Positions 1-11,452 are shown, counted from the first letter of the stretch. The stretch is DNA of 56,793 nucleotides from Trichosphaerium sp. ATCC 40318 (GCA_038496445.1 JALMLS010000602.1:1-56793), one strand, 5' to 3'. The notes: generated from the letters alone by a model not told the origin. Translations and numbers: made by a program.

Positions 1-36
1 AGGCGATGCCGTTGTTGGAGGTAGAGTTGTTGTAGG

Positions 37-2284
37 TTAGAGTCGTTTGGGAGGTAGTGTTGTTGGAGGCAAAGTTGTAGGTGGTGGCTGAGTAGTTGGC
101 GGTGGAGGAGGGTTGTATTTGAAAGCAGAGATTCCCAAACTGACAGTAACATTCTCTTCTGTTTTGATGACAGACAGTGTTGTAGCGTTGATGTGTACTA
201 AGTTGCCATTTCTACAAGAGCCAACAAGAACATCACTTGATATTGGTGTGATACCTTTTAAGGTAATTGTAAGTTTGAGAACGTAAAAAAAAATGATTGA
301 TTGACGTACCTGCCATTTCACAATTGGGGATTGATGCTGAAGTATTGGGCAAACATGAACCAGCCATAAAATTAGTTGCTTGAGTTACTTGGTTAGTACC
401 AGCAATATACAGAACGTCACCGATAATTGTACCTAACACAATTTAGCAAAAAAAGCTTTTTGTAACTAATAGTTGTAGTGTACCACCAGACGCTAGTGTT
501 GTTTGGTCGTTGCAATGATGAGAATATTCACAGGTCTCCATATCAATTTCTAGGATGACAGGGCCTAAACTCTCACCAAAAATCCGTCCACTTTCTGCAT
601 CTACCATCAAACCAAATGTATTAGCGACAACAGTGCAAGTCCTATCCTATTCAAGGAAGTTAATACATAAACAATTTTTCACTGATCAACAAAATGTTTG
701 CAAAAAAGCAACGTACGATTTCACATGTGTAAGGATCAACCGTGAATATCCTACTATTTAAATTGATGTATATGACTTTATCGATAGCACTGCTATATGC
801 TAGTGCACTTGGAATACTACCCAGACCTGGTGTAGAACAACCTGGTAGAAGGATTAATAAATAAGGTAGAAAACAACAGTAACTTACCACCAGCAATAAC
901 ATTTGTGTTTGAAATCATTCGATAATCAAATCCTGGTTGGTCTTGTACTGTATCTCCCCTTCCAGTGATAAATACATCTATTACACCTCCATCTGGAGCT
1001 ATTGTAGGTTGTAGAGTGGGTGCTTCAGTACTAGGTGATGCAGTAGTAAAAGGAGCGATTGTTGTTGACACATCATAGAACATTGATGTGATTATAAGTC
1101 CATTTGATATACTTGTGGAGTAGTCTGATATTGCTCCTGTGTTGATATTAAATTTGCTGAAGCCGAAAATAGACGATGTAACCACTTCATCATCTGAAAT
1201 AAAAGCGAGTGCTAAGAAGAGTAAATCAGAAAAAAAAAGGAACTTAAGACATTACAAACACATACCAACAGGGGGAAAAGGTATTGCGAGAGTGCCTGTT
1301 GTAGAAGATGCAATACAATTTGGTGCATTAAAAGAAGGAATAACTGATATTAATCCATTAATACTACTTGCTACCAGTGTTGAATCGCTAAACACGACTA
1401 TAGATTGAAAGCAATTAGTAGTGGAACATAAAAGTACAAATACGTTTAACTCTTTTGTAAAGTACGAAAATAAACGAAACGAAAAAAACGTAGCCGGCAG
1501 TTTTCCAACCTGTAGTCTTTCCAAAAAAGGAGATGAGGAATTTCAGAAAATAAAAAATATTGTTTTGCGAAATACTCGTTTTGTAACGTAGCAAATGTAA
1601 TCGAGACGCACGCGCTGATCCTGAGGCAGTTAAATTAGCTTCACAGGCAAGGGAAAAAGTGATATCAGTCGTATTGCAGGTTGAGTAGTCTATTTCGGTA
1701 AAAAACGTAGTTCCGATTTCATTTGCTGCACTACTAATGGCGTAAAGTATCTCAGTGTTTGGATCTACGCTTATTGAAGAGAACCCGAAGCTCAAATTGC
1801 ATTCCTCCTATAGTTAGTTTTAGTATTGTGTTTGCTTGAAACTGAGGTTACATAGACCAAGGCTATCGCTCTCGGTAGAATTAGAAAATAAAACACAAAT
1901 GTAGGAGCGATAGCCGACTTTGAGTATTTGAACGTTGCAATTCTCTTGAAAGACGTGCGTACTTGTATTTGACATGTATAAGGGTCCATAATAAGGAGGG
2001 TTGAGGCTATTGGGTTTTGTTGAGGTGTTGCAACAAAAAGCAAGTTTTTAGAAGGCAAGTATGTCATTGTTCTTACCCCTGGGATTGAGCATGCTACGAT
2101 AATTTGTTAAAAAAATATAAATACTTTTTTTGTGATACGTACAGTGTACAACTATGTTATCGTTTGCAATCATGCGTATTTGGATTCCACTGGGATCAGA
2201 ATTTATAAAGGCGTTAGGGGTTTGTGTTGCGGCCAACCCGATAATGATGGCAACGAGAACAAATGCATGTCCACTGTAATTCAT
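37..2284 (-). CDS. Secreted beta-propeller-like surface protein with Pro/Thr-rich tail
   Basis: Multi-exon gene. The start at 2284 opens a signal peptide (MNYSGHAFVLVAIIIGLAAT). The first donor is GTACGTATC near 2140. The body carries several repeats of about 60-90 residues that end in the pattern D-P-Y-T-C-x-I or D-Y-S-T-C / D-M-E-T-C, preceded by stretches like NLLFVA, EILYAIS and KVIYINL. That is the rhythm of a secreted NHL/YVTN-type beta-propeller, but no family could be assigned. The C-terminal part is a Pro/Thr linker (PPPPPTTQPPPTTLPP) and the frame stops at 37. Pro/Thr-rich reading continues in frame beyond that stop to the window edge, so the stop may be a recent nonsense change or the true end. 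A similar architecture is seen at 8729-10603. Exon boundaries are approximate. Confidence 0.6.
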
Positions 2285-2340
2285 TGCAAGTTATGCTTTG
2301 CTTGTTATGTTGGTACAATTTTGTTTTTGGTTAGCTAAAA

Positions 2341-2765
2341 CCTGGTCCAAAAATAGAGTGTGTTCCTAATTATTCTATTATTCAGAAAAAAATTCCACTT
2401 GCGTTTTTTTGCATTTAGTTATCATCTGATATCCGGCACAGCATCAATCATCAATTTGACAACAAACTTTCTTGGATAAAAGTGGCTAGGCCTCATACGC
2501 TTATTTACGCGTAGAATAGGACCTAGAGTATGTACAAGGTCGTTTGTGGAGTTTTACCAGAAAGGAGATTTTATAACTTCTTACACGAGTTGCTCCCTTA
2601 ACACATCAATGACAACAGCGACAAAGAGATTTCATATGAATAACAAGGTAGTGAAATGAAACAATTCCGGAAAATAAGATTCCGTCTGTTTGTGTTGCGT
2701 ACTAACCACTATGCTATACCAAACGTATTAGCGCTCACTCTGGAGTATGGTGGAACCTGATATGA
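2341..2765. other. Intergenic, no gene seen
   Basis: No coding exon is supported. Reverse-strand sequence near 2690-2725 contains a box-A-like string (TAGCATAGTGGTTAGTAC) as found in tRNA genes, but no convincing box B or cloverleaf follows. Confidence 0.5.
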
Positions 2766-2769
2766 CATT

Positions 2770-3295
2770 TAAGCCGTGGGTTCTTCAAAAGGCACGTGTA
2801 AAAACGTAAATACAGTGTTTGGAAAACGTAGCACAATTTGACGCAGCACGTGCTCTGTAACAGTTTCGAAAGAGAAAGTCTGGTTGACATATTAGATCTA
2901 ACTTACGTAATGTTTAGGGGAATGCGCTTATGTACAACTAGGACCTGATGCCAGCGTTTCTCCAACATCAGTGCTGTAAGCGCAGATATCAGATCAGGAT
3001 ACACTTTTGTTTCATTCCTTCACCTTCACCCTTTCTTTCCAAATTTACCAGGTGCCATTGCTGGAACATGTAGCCCAAGTGGTGGCGATCTGGGTGTATT
3101 CAAGATATACGTGCAAACCGAGAACGTAACGCATGGATCTGTAACGCGTTTCCGCCAAGTTTCATGACTCTATTGAAAATCGTCCAAATCGGCCATACGT
3201 ACTTTTATCGGAGAAACTAATACCACCAATGGTTGTTTTGCTTGTTTTCCTGACGGAAATCTATTGTCGACATGACTAGTAACACTAATGTCGCT
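2770..3295 (+). pseudogene. Decayed inverted copy of the secreted-protein gene at 7649-8652
   Basis: The plus strand here matches the coding strand of the minus-strand gene at 7649-8652, from the segment coding WVLQK, through the GCACGTG-donor intron and the exon beginning GGGAATG, to near its 3' end. The copy has lost bases at the start of that exon and in the segment coding SPTSQIT, and it diverges further after GTCSPS, so the frame is broken. The signal-peptide exon is absent. It is an inverted repeat partner about 4.5 kb from its intact relative, with the F-box/LRR, MORN and filamin-type genes between them. Confidence 0.7.
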
Positions 3296-3319
3296 ACCCT
3301 TCCGCAATAGACCATTAAA

Positions 3320-4225
3320 ATGTCGGAACATGAAAAGTGCTCAACGTGGGTCAATCTAGTAAAAAACGAAATAGCTGACCTTATGTCATCAAAACGTCAC
3401 TTACATGAAATAAAACAAATCAAACCGCTTCAACAGCTTCCGCCAGAGACGTTAACACATATTTTAACCTACTTGGATAAAAAACAGCGTATTAGAGCTT
3501 CTATAGTCTCTCATCTATTCAATAACATCATCCGCTACAATATCGGCTTCAAAAGTATTAAATTGAAATGGATACCTGATTTCTCTGTTCTCAAAGGCAG
3601 TCCTTTACTTAAAAACACTAAAATTAATGTTGTTTGGGGTTTGAAGCTATCAAAAAGTGACATATCATGCCTTTTTGGCGTTCATACCATAGATTTTGGG
3701 TATACAAAGGTTACAGATAGAGATATCGTCTTACTGACACAAGGAGGAAAGCATAATATTCATAGTATTAGCTTGAGCTCAACAAATGTAACAGACACTT
3801 CATTGAAAGCGCTCAGTGGTGTACACACAATAGATGTTTACAACTGTGATAACATTACTGTTGAAGGGATAAAAGCTCTTAAAGATGTACATACAATAGT
3901 GCTTGGTCGAACATATGACGCATGGCTTAGACATCTTGGTAATGTACCTATAGTTCATATTTATGTGGGTGCCTATGTTACAGATGACGGCATTAAATGT
4001 TTGACTAAGGTCAAACATCTTGACATAAGTTTTTCTTTTATAACAGACGAAGGGTTAAAGCAGTTAGTACATCTGGAGCATCTTACACTTTTCAATTGTC
4101 CAGGAATAACAAGTGATTGTCTTCCACACTTGAAGTTTCTCAAATCAATAGACATCAATGGAGAAAACACAGCAATTACAAAGGAAGCTGTTGAAGCGTT
4201 AGGCATTACATGGAATCCTAAATAA
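3320..4225 (+). CDS. F-box and leucine-rich-repeat protein, single exon
   Basis: A 301-residue protein with no intron. Residues about 38-75 form an F-box (LQQLPPETLTHILTYLDK, then RASIVSHLFNNII), the Skp1-binding part of SCF ubiquitin ligases. From residue about 110 onward there are irregular leucine-rich repeats of 20-25 residues with recurring GVHTI, VTD, ITDEGLKQL and ITSDCL motifs, which would form the substrate-binding face. Repeats with x-VHTI-x and ITD spacing are common in giant-virus and protist F-box/LRR families. The lack of introns contrasts with nearly all neighbours. A start at 3320 fits because the F-box begins soon after and no upstream exon is needed. The substrate is unknown. 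Confidence 0.85.
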   Translation: MSEHEKCSTWVNLVKNEIADLMSSKRHLHEIKQIKPLQQLPPETLTHILTYLDKKQRIRASIVSHLFNNIIRYNIGFKSIKLKWIPDFSVLKGSPLLKNTKINVVWGLKLSKSDISCLFGVHTIDFGYTKVTDRDIVLLTQGGKHNIHSISLSSTNVTDTSLKALSGVHTIDVYNCDNITVEGIKALKDVHTIVLGRTYDAWLRHLGNVPIVHIYVGAYVTDDGIKCLTKVKHLDISFSFITDEGLKQLVHLEHLTLFNCPGITSDCLPHLKFLKSIDINGENTAITKEAVEALGITWNPK

Positions 4226-4249
4226 AGTACAAATTGTAAGTTAACTAAA

Positions 4250-4460
4250 GATGCTAGTGACATTGTGTTGTCTGACCCCAGTTTTGTTGTACCACGGTTC
4301 TTACACTCTTTGAGATAAATACTATAAACGCCCTTGAGTGCTTTGATACCTTCACTTCTACACAACTGTTTACGATACTTTCGTGTACGCTTTGAATAGC
4401 ATCGGCCTCCTTTACCATGACATAATCGAGCAACAGTTGTCTTTGTCACACGTTTCAAGT
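4250..4460 (-). pseudogene. Reverse-strand fragment of an LRR gene
   Basis: The minus strand reads EGIKALKGVYSIYLKECKN, close to the segment EGIKALKDVHTIVL of the F-box/LRR gene just upstream, then runs out into non-repeat sequence. It has no F-box and no complete repeat array, so it looks like a broken inverted piece of a related gene lying tail-to-tail with the intact one. Confidence 0.45.
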
Positions 4461-4742
4461 ATTATCCTTTGGCTTTCAGTGTAGGATTGATTGTTTGGGT
4501 GGTTGTATTGTTTTTGTTAAATTGGATGTTTTGGTTACAACCAAAGTGTACCTGCGCTATATTTTAGATGCTTGAGGTTTATGCAACGAAATCTAGACAT
4601 TAACAATTCTAAGAAAATTTTACTAATACATTCTAGGTATTGGATATTCTTTTAATGGTATTTCCTACACAGGAGCCTTATATATATTTAAAAAGAAAGG
4701 GACTTGATTGTTGTGTTAAAGGGTTTTGGTTAGTTCACCACT

Positions 4743-5568
4743 ATGGCACACTATCGTTTCACAACGGCTGTGTCCATCATAAATAAAGGATGGCACACTA
4801 TAAAAAGGTACTGCATTACTAGCTAACTTTACGTAACTAAATCACCTCAAATAGACTAGTACCGTCAAGCTTGCTGAGCACTACAGCGTTTTACACCTTC
4901 CTGTGGAGCTGCAACTTGATATTATTGATTTGGACAATGAGATATATCTTAAATGGCCTCTAATGTCAAAATATGCGGCGTCTACAACAAGGTTTGATAA
5001 GGACTTGAACAAAAATGGTAAGTGGTTGAAGAGAATAGACGGAGTACTGGCTTGTCAACAGTACTTCAATCATGGTCTACTGCACGGAGCAAGCAAGGAG
5101 TGGCATACTGGTACTTATTCCGAGAAGCTGAAGAAGCAGTGCAAATACAAAGAGGGTAAACTACATGGAGAATACAAGAGGTGGTACATTGATGGCAAAG
5201 TAAGGGTGAAGTGTGAGTTTGCAAATGATAAAAGAGAAGGAGAGTACAAGGAGTGGCATGAAAACGATAAAATAGCAGCCCTATATCATTATGTAGAGGG
5301 TAAAATAGAAGGTGAATACAAGCAATGGCATGAAAATGGCAACTTGGCAAAGAAGTATTGTCTAATAAATGGTAAGACTGAAGGAGAATACAAACATTGG
5401 CATGAAAATGGTAAATTAAAAGAACAATGCAACTACGTTAACGGTAGAGTTCACGGTGTACTAAGATATTGGCATACTAATGGACAAATATGGCAGCGCT
5501 GTTATTATATACAAGGAGTACAAGCAGGTGAGCACAGGTTTTGGGATGGACAAGGCAATAGATACTAA
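4743..5568 (+). CDS. MORN_2-type repeat protein with F-box-like N-terminus
   Basis: Exon 1 starts at ATG 4743 and ends at 4807. A 52-nt intron (GTACTG...CTAG, 4808-4859) joins it in frame to the main exon. The start of the large open frame near 4903 is a GTG, so the upstream exon is needed. After a short region with LPVELQLDIIDL and WPLMSKY, reminiscent of a degenerate F-box, there are about seven repeats of 22-23 residues of the form GEYKxWHENGKLxxxCxYxxGK. This is the MORN_2 (YwqK-like) repeat, found in bacteria, protists and giant viruses, with no defined biochemical role. A longer paralog lies at 21063-22208. Family assignment is firm; function is not. Confidence 0.8.
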
Positions 5569-5782
5569 AAACTAAAAACAAAGCACGTGTGCAACTTTTA
5601 TAATTAAGCCTTATACTATTGTGTCGTTTAATGTACTTTGCTGTGTAGACTCGCTAACAACAAGTGCCGAAAAAGTGAATCGTTTTGTGGTGTTTTTGTG
5701 CTAGGGTCTTGTGTGGACTTCGTTGGACTTTTTTTATTCGCAGCCTCGCTGCATTCTTATTTTTGCAATTAGAACAACTGAA

Positions 5783-7148
5783 ATGGACGATATTGACTCA
5801 CTAATATCACAATTGGAATCTCCTCGCGTAGAGAAGCAAGAAAAGGCTGCTCCTGTTGTAAAAGCTGGTTCGGTTTATTATACTTTTGCTTTCTATTTCT
5901 AATCATGCGTCTAAGATGATAGCGACATGATAGAAAACGAACTAGCGCAACTCGTTGCAGAAATAAGTACTTATGGTGGTAGTATCACTCCACAGGCATC
6001 TCCACGCGTTGTTACACCTATTGTGCCTCGTTTAGTACCCAAAAGTACAGGTGATAGCGCCAGTGTAGGAAATGATCTATCTAAGCTTCTATCCGATATA
6101 TCTGGGGCTCTTAGCGCCAGAGACGAAGAAGAAATGGCAAAATACAGTATTGAATCGCCTCTCAGCGATTTTAGAGGCGTACGCTTTTGGTTTTACTGGT
6201 TTTTTGAGAAACGGCAATTGTTTCTCTATTTCTATCGTCTAAAGTCTATAAAAGGAACGTCATTTGTCCTTAATGGGACCTACTGAGATGTTCGTTGGTC
6301 AAAAAGCAAGATGGGTTGTACTGTCAAAGGATGAGACGGTAAGATATCCCAAAAAAAAAACGGTTTAAAATCAAAGCAACTTTTTCTGCTGAAAACTGAA
6401 CCACTGATAGGGAAGGTCTCGAAGGCTACCAGTAGATGAAATAAATTGGATTTTTAGTGAACCATCACGTATGCGTATAACACCTTCAGATAATAGAGTA
6501 CGGCCGTCCGCTTTATCCAACAACTGTTTTTTGCTCTAAGATATTCTTATTCCTGTGTAGGATTGTTCTTACTCTTTTGAATTTATGCCAACAAAGCCGG
6601 TAAAGCACATATTCTCTTTGCTTGTTGGTACAGATACATATTTTCAAAATGTTGAGGTCAGCTGCTCCGAGAGTACGTTACTTCTATTGAGAAAAAATGT
6701 ACAACAATTTGCTGACATGAATTCAGTTAAACATGCACATGCTACACATTCCGAAGCTTTCTATTCTAAGCACGCAAAAGCAAATGAACAAGTAACTATA
6801 ACTATCCAAGTAAAGGATATGAACGGAGCTTCTGTATTGAATGGTACAGTTTGGAACAAATTACACAGCAATCTTTGCAATAGCTCACAATTTGTTTAAC
6901 CCCAGGTGGTGCTAGTCTTGATGTTGATGGCCAAGGAAATAAACTCAAAGGTGTTAAACTGAGAGATCATCAAGATGGTACGATAGAATGCAGCTGACCC
7001 AAGCAGTAATGTTAATCCTTACAAACAAGGCAATTGCTCAGTTTCTTTCACACCTACAGAACAAAATTCTGAATACGAAATACGCATTATGATAGGTGGA
7101 GAACACGTGAAAAATTCACCTTGTGTTATCACAACAGGAAGGTCATAA
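5783..7148 (+). CDS. Filamin-type immunoglobulin-repeat protein
   Basis: Multi-exon gene starting at ATG 5783 (MDDIDSLISQLESPRVEKQ). The N-terminal ~110 residues are low complexity with two leucine-rich motifs (DSLISQLES, LSKLLSDISG), possibly short binding peptides. Two Ig-like units follow. The last has the filamin signature: G-x-G-N-K-L-K-G-V, then CSVSFTPTEQNSEYEIRIMI, then GGEHVKNSPCVI just before the stop at 7146. Filamins crosslink actin, but no actin-binding CH pair is seen here. The frame breaks near 6990: the reading DHQDGTIECS meets a stop and resumes one frame over at DPSSNVNPYKQ. A 16-nt intron would repair it but seems too short, so this may be an indel or a damaged gene. Confidence 0.65.
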
Positions 7149-7648
7149 AGTATTGGTAACCATCTTGATGTAATCAAGATGTTTAAGACTTTAGTTTTTT
7201 CAAAAAAAGATATCCTTGCGAGAGTACTAATCGCAAAAGGAACATGTATTTCAATAAATAATTATTAAAAAAAATCACCTCACCTATCCATACAGGGGCA
7301 ATATCAATGTAGCTACTCTTTTGATTGGAAATCAGTCATGTGTTCTTGAAAAGAATTCGGAGCTGGATGGGATATTGTTGCTTAATTGAAACCATTTCGT
7401 CTCAAAGGTTATCAACGAAAACGGACTGTCAATTGATTCCGATTCAGAGACAAATGTACTAGTACTAGATATTTTGTTGACTTGCCTGAAACAGTATCGT
7501 GTGTGTATTTCAGCTTGAAACTATGTCAGGCCATAGTCTGAACATATGTAAGCTACGTTCCCAAAGGTGGTACTTGGTCTGTCAGACGCAGACATCATGG
7601 CTCAAGGTTCGAAATAAGAAATAAAAGTGCCAGTAACGAGTTTTTGTT
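7149..7648. other. Intergenic, no supported gene
   Basis: A short open stretch on the plus strand at about 7300-7395 has no start, no continuation and no recognisable family. I see no RNA gene or clear repeat. Confidence 0.5.
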
Positions 7649-8652
7649 TTATAATGGGTCTACATGGCCGTTACTTGCTGTGAGATCTACAATGTTTTGA
7701 TCGTCTGGGAAACAATCAAGACATCCATTGGTGGTATTCTTTACTCCCGTCAAAGAACCGGATAGGAAGACATTCAATTGAGTCATTGGAAACTTGAAGC
7801 TTGAAACGCCGTTACAGATCCATGCGTTTTTCATGTTCTCGTTTTGCATGAAGTACTTGAATGTATTCAAGTCAGGATCGCTTGGCACACATGTTCCAGC
7901 GATGTCACCTGGTAAATTTGGAAAGAAAGGGTGAAGGTGAAGGAATGAAACAAAAGTGTATCCTGATCTGATATCTGCGCTTACAGCACTTGTGATTTGT
8001 GATGTTGGAGAAACGCTGGCATCAGGTCCTAGTTGTACATAAAGGCGCCAATCATTCCCCTAAACATTACGCAAGTCAAATTGTGCTACGTTTTCCAGGC
8101 ACTTTTTTATTTTGTCACGTGCCTTTTGAAGAACCCATGTGCCAAACTCAGAAGGATTCTTATCTAATGGAAATCTTTCATTTTGGAGCCCAATTTTTGG
8201 TTGACAATCCAGCACCAGCGAAGATTTTACGTTGTCTCTTTTTTTTTCAAGTTAGTGTTTTACTTTCTTTGTACGTTTGGTGCGTTTGCGTACTTCGAGA
8301 AGTGCTCGTTGGTCAAGAGGGTCAACTGCAGATGAAAAAGTCTTCAGTACCCAACTCTTCCAGTTATTGTATGATGTTGGTGTTGCTGGAGGACTCAACT
8401 GTGTTGAGAGAAGAGTAGGACTACAGAAATGTAAACAAGTTGTTTAAAAAAGGAGAAAAACAAGCATTAGACACAAAGAGTGAACAGGTGGTAACAGAGG
8501 ATCACGTGCGTGTTTGGTTGATCTATTTTGTAAAGAACGAATTTACCAACAGTGTTCCATACTGTTGGTTGTGTTTGCCAAGCGCATTGAGATGCAGATA
8601 AAACGATGAAAGAGGAGAAGAGAAGAAAAGCGGCTTGAACTTTCATTTTCAT
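7649..8652 (-). CDS. Secreted protein of unknown function
   Basis: The start at 8652 gives a signal peptide (MKMKVQAAFLLFSSFIVLSAS). Further exons include LVLDCQPKIGL and PSEFGTWVLQK. A GC-AG intron (8059-8122, GCACGTG...TTTAG) then joins to GNDWRLYVQLGPDASVSP and SAVSADIRSGYTFVSF. The last exon (DLNTFKYFMQNENMKNAWIC ... NTTNGCLDCFPDD) has a few cysteines and the stop is at 7649. The intron between WVLQK and GNDWR is needed to keep the frame. I recognise no domain. A decayed inverted copy lies at 2770-3295, which makes the conserved part of the gene visible. Likely exported or lysosomal. Confidence 0.6.
8059..8122 (-). other. GC-AG intron with GCACGTG donor
   Basis: Intron starts GCACGTGA after CAAAAG and ends GTTTAG. 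Removing it gives continuous reading WVLQK-GNDWRLYVQ (phase 0). The decayed copy at 2770-3295 keeps the GCACGTG donor. Confidence 0.75.
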
Positions 8653-8728
8653 TTTCAACTTATTTTTTGAATTTTTGACCAAACAAAGACTTTTTAGGTA
8701 CTGTACTTCAATTGATGCAATTTATTGT

Positions 8729-10603
8729 TTATATGATAAGGCAGACTAACAAGTATCCACAAAGCAGACCAATGCTACTTTCTAATACAACTGCACTAGA
8801 TAGTTGAGTACTATTGTACGGAGGTGTGAATGAATCAGGGCTACTGGTTGTTGGCTCTTCGCTAGGAACACCTGCTTGCGCAGGTGAGTTCGAACTACTG
8901 GGTTGTCCTGCAGTTGACGGAGTATGTATTGGATTTGGTGATGGCGTAGTCACTGGATTAGCAATAGTTGTTTTCGTTGGCGGTCGTGTAGAAGGGGGAA
9001 TTGTAGTGAGTGGATCTGATGGTGGCGGCGCTGTGGGTGGAGGTGGGCATATGTAAGTTTCATCAGCAAAAAAAATTGACACAGTCGTTGATCCTTGGGT
9101 TACAACCTTATTTATAATTAGAATTAATATGAGTATTGATAGCACGTACCACACCTAAACCGCATCTAGTTCCACTCTCGGGTATCCAAGCTAAGTCCTG
9201 AGTTACAGGTTGATAAGGTTCATTTGGTAAGATGTTTGTAATGTGATTGTTTTCACTTGTGATGGAGAACAGAAGTGTCTGTCTACGCCCACTTGTTCTT
9301 ATTACAGATGCTATAAATGCTTTACTATCATTTGCAGCCGGAGCTATGACTACGTTGTTAGATTTTTGAATCAATTTCTATGTCTGTTGCAATAACATCT
9401 TCGTGAACTTTTTTAGGGACTTGTCGCGAATCAAAACAGTCTAGCGTAAGCTGTGTCAGTCGCACTGTATCTAAAAATAAATATGACAACACAGCAGCTT
9501 GTTTTGAAACAGGGTCATAAGCGACATCACGAAAGAAGTGAGTTGTGACACCTCTATTAGATGTAAGGTCCATCATCTAATCACAAGTTAAAGACATGTA
9601 AACAAAAGAGCTTTTTTGTTATTTACCTCTGTGTATGGAGAAGTGATTGTCCTTGTTTCGATGTTACTACCCCTGTGAAATAAGAAAAGGAAGCACTCAT
9701 CCATAGCAACAGCTGTTGTGTCTCTGACTGGTAAAGTCATGGAGGGAATAACTAAGTGTTGATTAGTTAAAAGTACCTTAATCAGTTGTTGTAATGTACA
9801 GTTAGTGTTCAGTTTTTTAACTTGCTTGTCCGCATTTACAAAAATAGGAAAATATGATTCTCTCACAATCAAGTAAGTACTCGTAGCTAAAGTGCACGTG
9901 TTTAGTACTGATAACTTAACAAGTTAAGTCACTTACGTCTTGCAAATGTAAAGCCTAACTGTGCATCATACACTGTTGTCCCAGTATGTAGTTCAAGAGG
10001 ATCCGACACCGTCAAATCCTATGCAAAATTAACACTATGGAAGCTTTGCAGCACGTACTCCTCCAGTATAACTAACAAAGCGGAGAAACATTGTATACCT
10101 TGAAGTTGCAACTGTATCTCGACTCAAAATCGCAAATTCATCCTTGCCATAAATAACTTGTACAAAAGCTGATCTCGCTGTTATTCTAACTACACTTGCT
10201 GTTCCACCAGATATTTCTACAACTTGTTTATTAATATCGCAAAGAGCGAGAAAAAAGCAGCTAATAAAACACGTGTTCTTGCCTTGTCTTGTTCCCATCA
10301 TTACAGCGAACCCAGAAATTGCCAGGGATCCATCTACAGTACTAGCGATACGCACTGCTATGCATACAACATCCCCTTTACCTGGTAATGAACCAGTTGC
10401 GATAACTGGATCACGTATGTCTTGATCAGTATCCTCAAGCACACCTTCAAAGCCTAGAGCACGCAAATTACCCCACTCATTCAACTCCAAACCAGATGCT
10501 ACTGTGTACATTTATTAGCTGGCTATACCGTATTTATAGTTGAAGGTAACATACTTCTAAATGACAGCAATACAACAACAAACACAAGGTGCTTAGTGTT
10601 CAT
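8729..10603 (-). CDS. Secreted or GPI-anchored surface protein with Pro/Thr-rich stalk
   Basis: The start at 10603 gives a signal peptide (MNTKHLVFVVVLLSF) split by an intron from the mature start near LELNEWGNLRALGFEG. Several exons of beta-rich sequence follow (for example VVEISGGTASVVRITA, TTVYDAQLGFTFAR, ECFLFLFHRGSNIETRT, FFRDVAYDPVSKQAAVLSYL), suggestive of propeller-like repeats as in the gene at 37-2284. Near the C-terminus comes a long Pro/Ser/Thr stalk (from CPPPPTAPPPSDP on). The last residues are hydrophobic (SSIGLLCGYLLVCLII) with no basic tail, which suits a GPI-attachment signal or a terminal membrane anchor. Exon edges are approximate. Probably a cell-surface protein with an O-glycosylated stalk; the ligand is unknown. 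Confidence 0.6.
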
Positions 10604-11452
10604 TATGATCGATACTGGGTGCGAAAAAATCAGTATGTTTAAGTGAACCATTGCTTCGCGTGCTGTTGTTTTCCACTGTGTACAAGAGTCCTACCTAGAG
10701 CCAGATTATGTAAGCACTCCACTTTTAAAACAAAATTATTTTGATGTTAAAAATAGTTTTTTATTATTGACGCTTGAGTAAATAGTAGCCATACATACTG
10801 TGAATAATATATAGAGAGTATGAAACATTCACTAACAGTGATGTAGCCTACAATGACTCTAAAAAATAGTTTAATTTTGTGACTTTTTAAGCATTGTTTA
10901 GCTAAGTTATACTTATTGCACACATTATCAATTATGTTTTCATCACTTTGAGTAGGTGTCAATGGTCGTATTTAATAGCCTCAAAGCATGTTATTGAAAA
11001 GTAAACGCACAATAAAGTGCGTCAAATGTGGGAGTTTGTTGAATGATATTTGATGAAACAAAAGGTTTACTATTCTACACTGATGTTATATGTTATGTTC
11101 TACACTTTTCTTCATTAGAAAATGAGTATATGGCATAGTGGTGCCACTATGATCAATTGAAAAAATACACATGCCAATAGCGTTTGCACCAAAAGTACTC
11201 ACTTACATTTTTTTTTTCCCAAAGTTATCAAACAATCAATTTTACGTCTCAGTTATTGCCACCGATATACTCACATGCGTTGCAAGTGATGTATTTTAGC
11301 TGGCACATTTATGTGTTTTTAAAAATGGTCCAGTTTTCTACAGCTGGAATTTTTCGTAAAACCAATATTAAAGGCTAGGGCCAAAACGGTCCAAACCGTG
11401 ACAATGTATAAACAGAAGTATATGATCTGTTTATATAGTTTAGAGAATATCG
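10604..11452. other. Intergenic, AT-rich, no gene seen
   Basis: No exon, RNA gene or repeat could be supported. It includes the promoter side of the minus-strand gene that starts at 10603. Confidence 0.5.

Noticed and set aside
2680-2730. tRNA-like box A on the minus strand (TAGCATAGTGGTTAGTAC)
   Set aside because: No matching box B, no acceptor pairing and no plausible anticodon arm. Could at most be a degenerate tRNA-derived remnant.
6977-6992. 16-nt intron in the filamin-type gene
   Set aside because: Fits the frame and the GTACG...AG pattern but is far shorter than all other introns here. An indel is simpler.
10230-10300. GC-donor intron (GCAAGAACACG) in the surface gene at 8729-10603
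   Set aside because: The frame is open straight through, so no intron is required. Not counted with the GCACGTG set.
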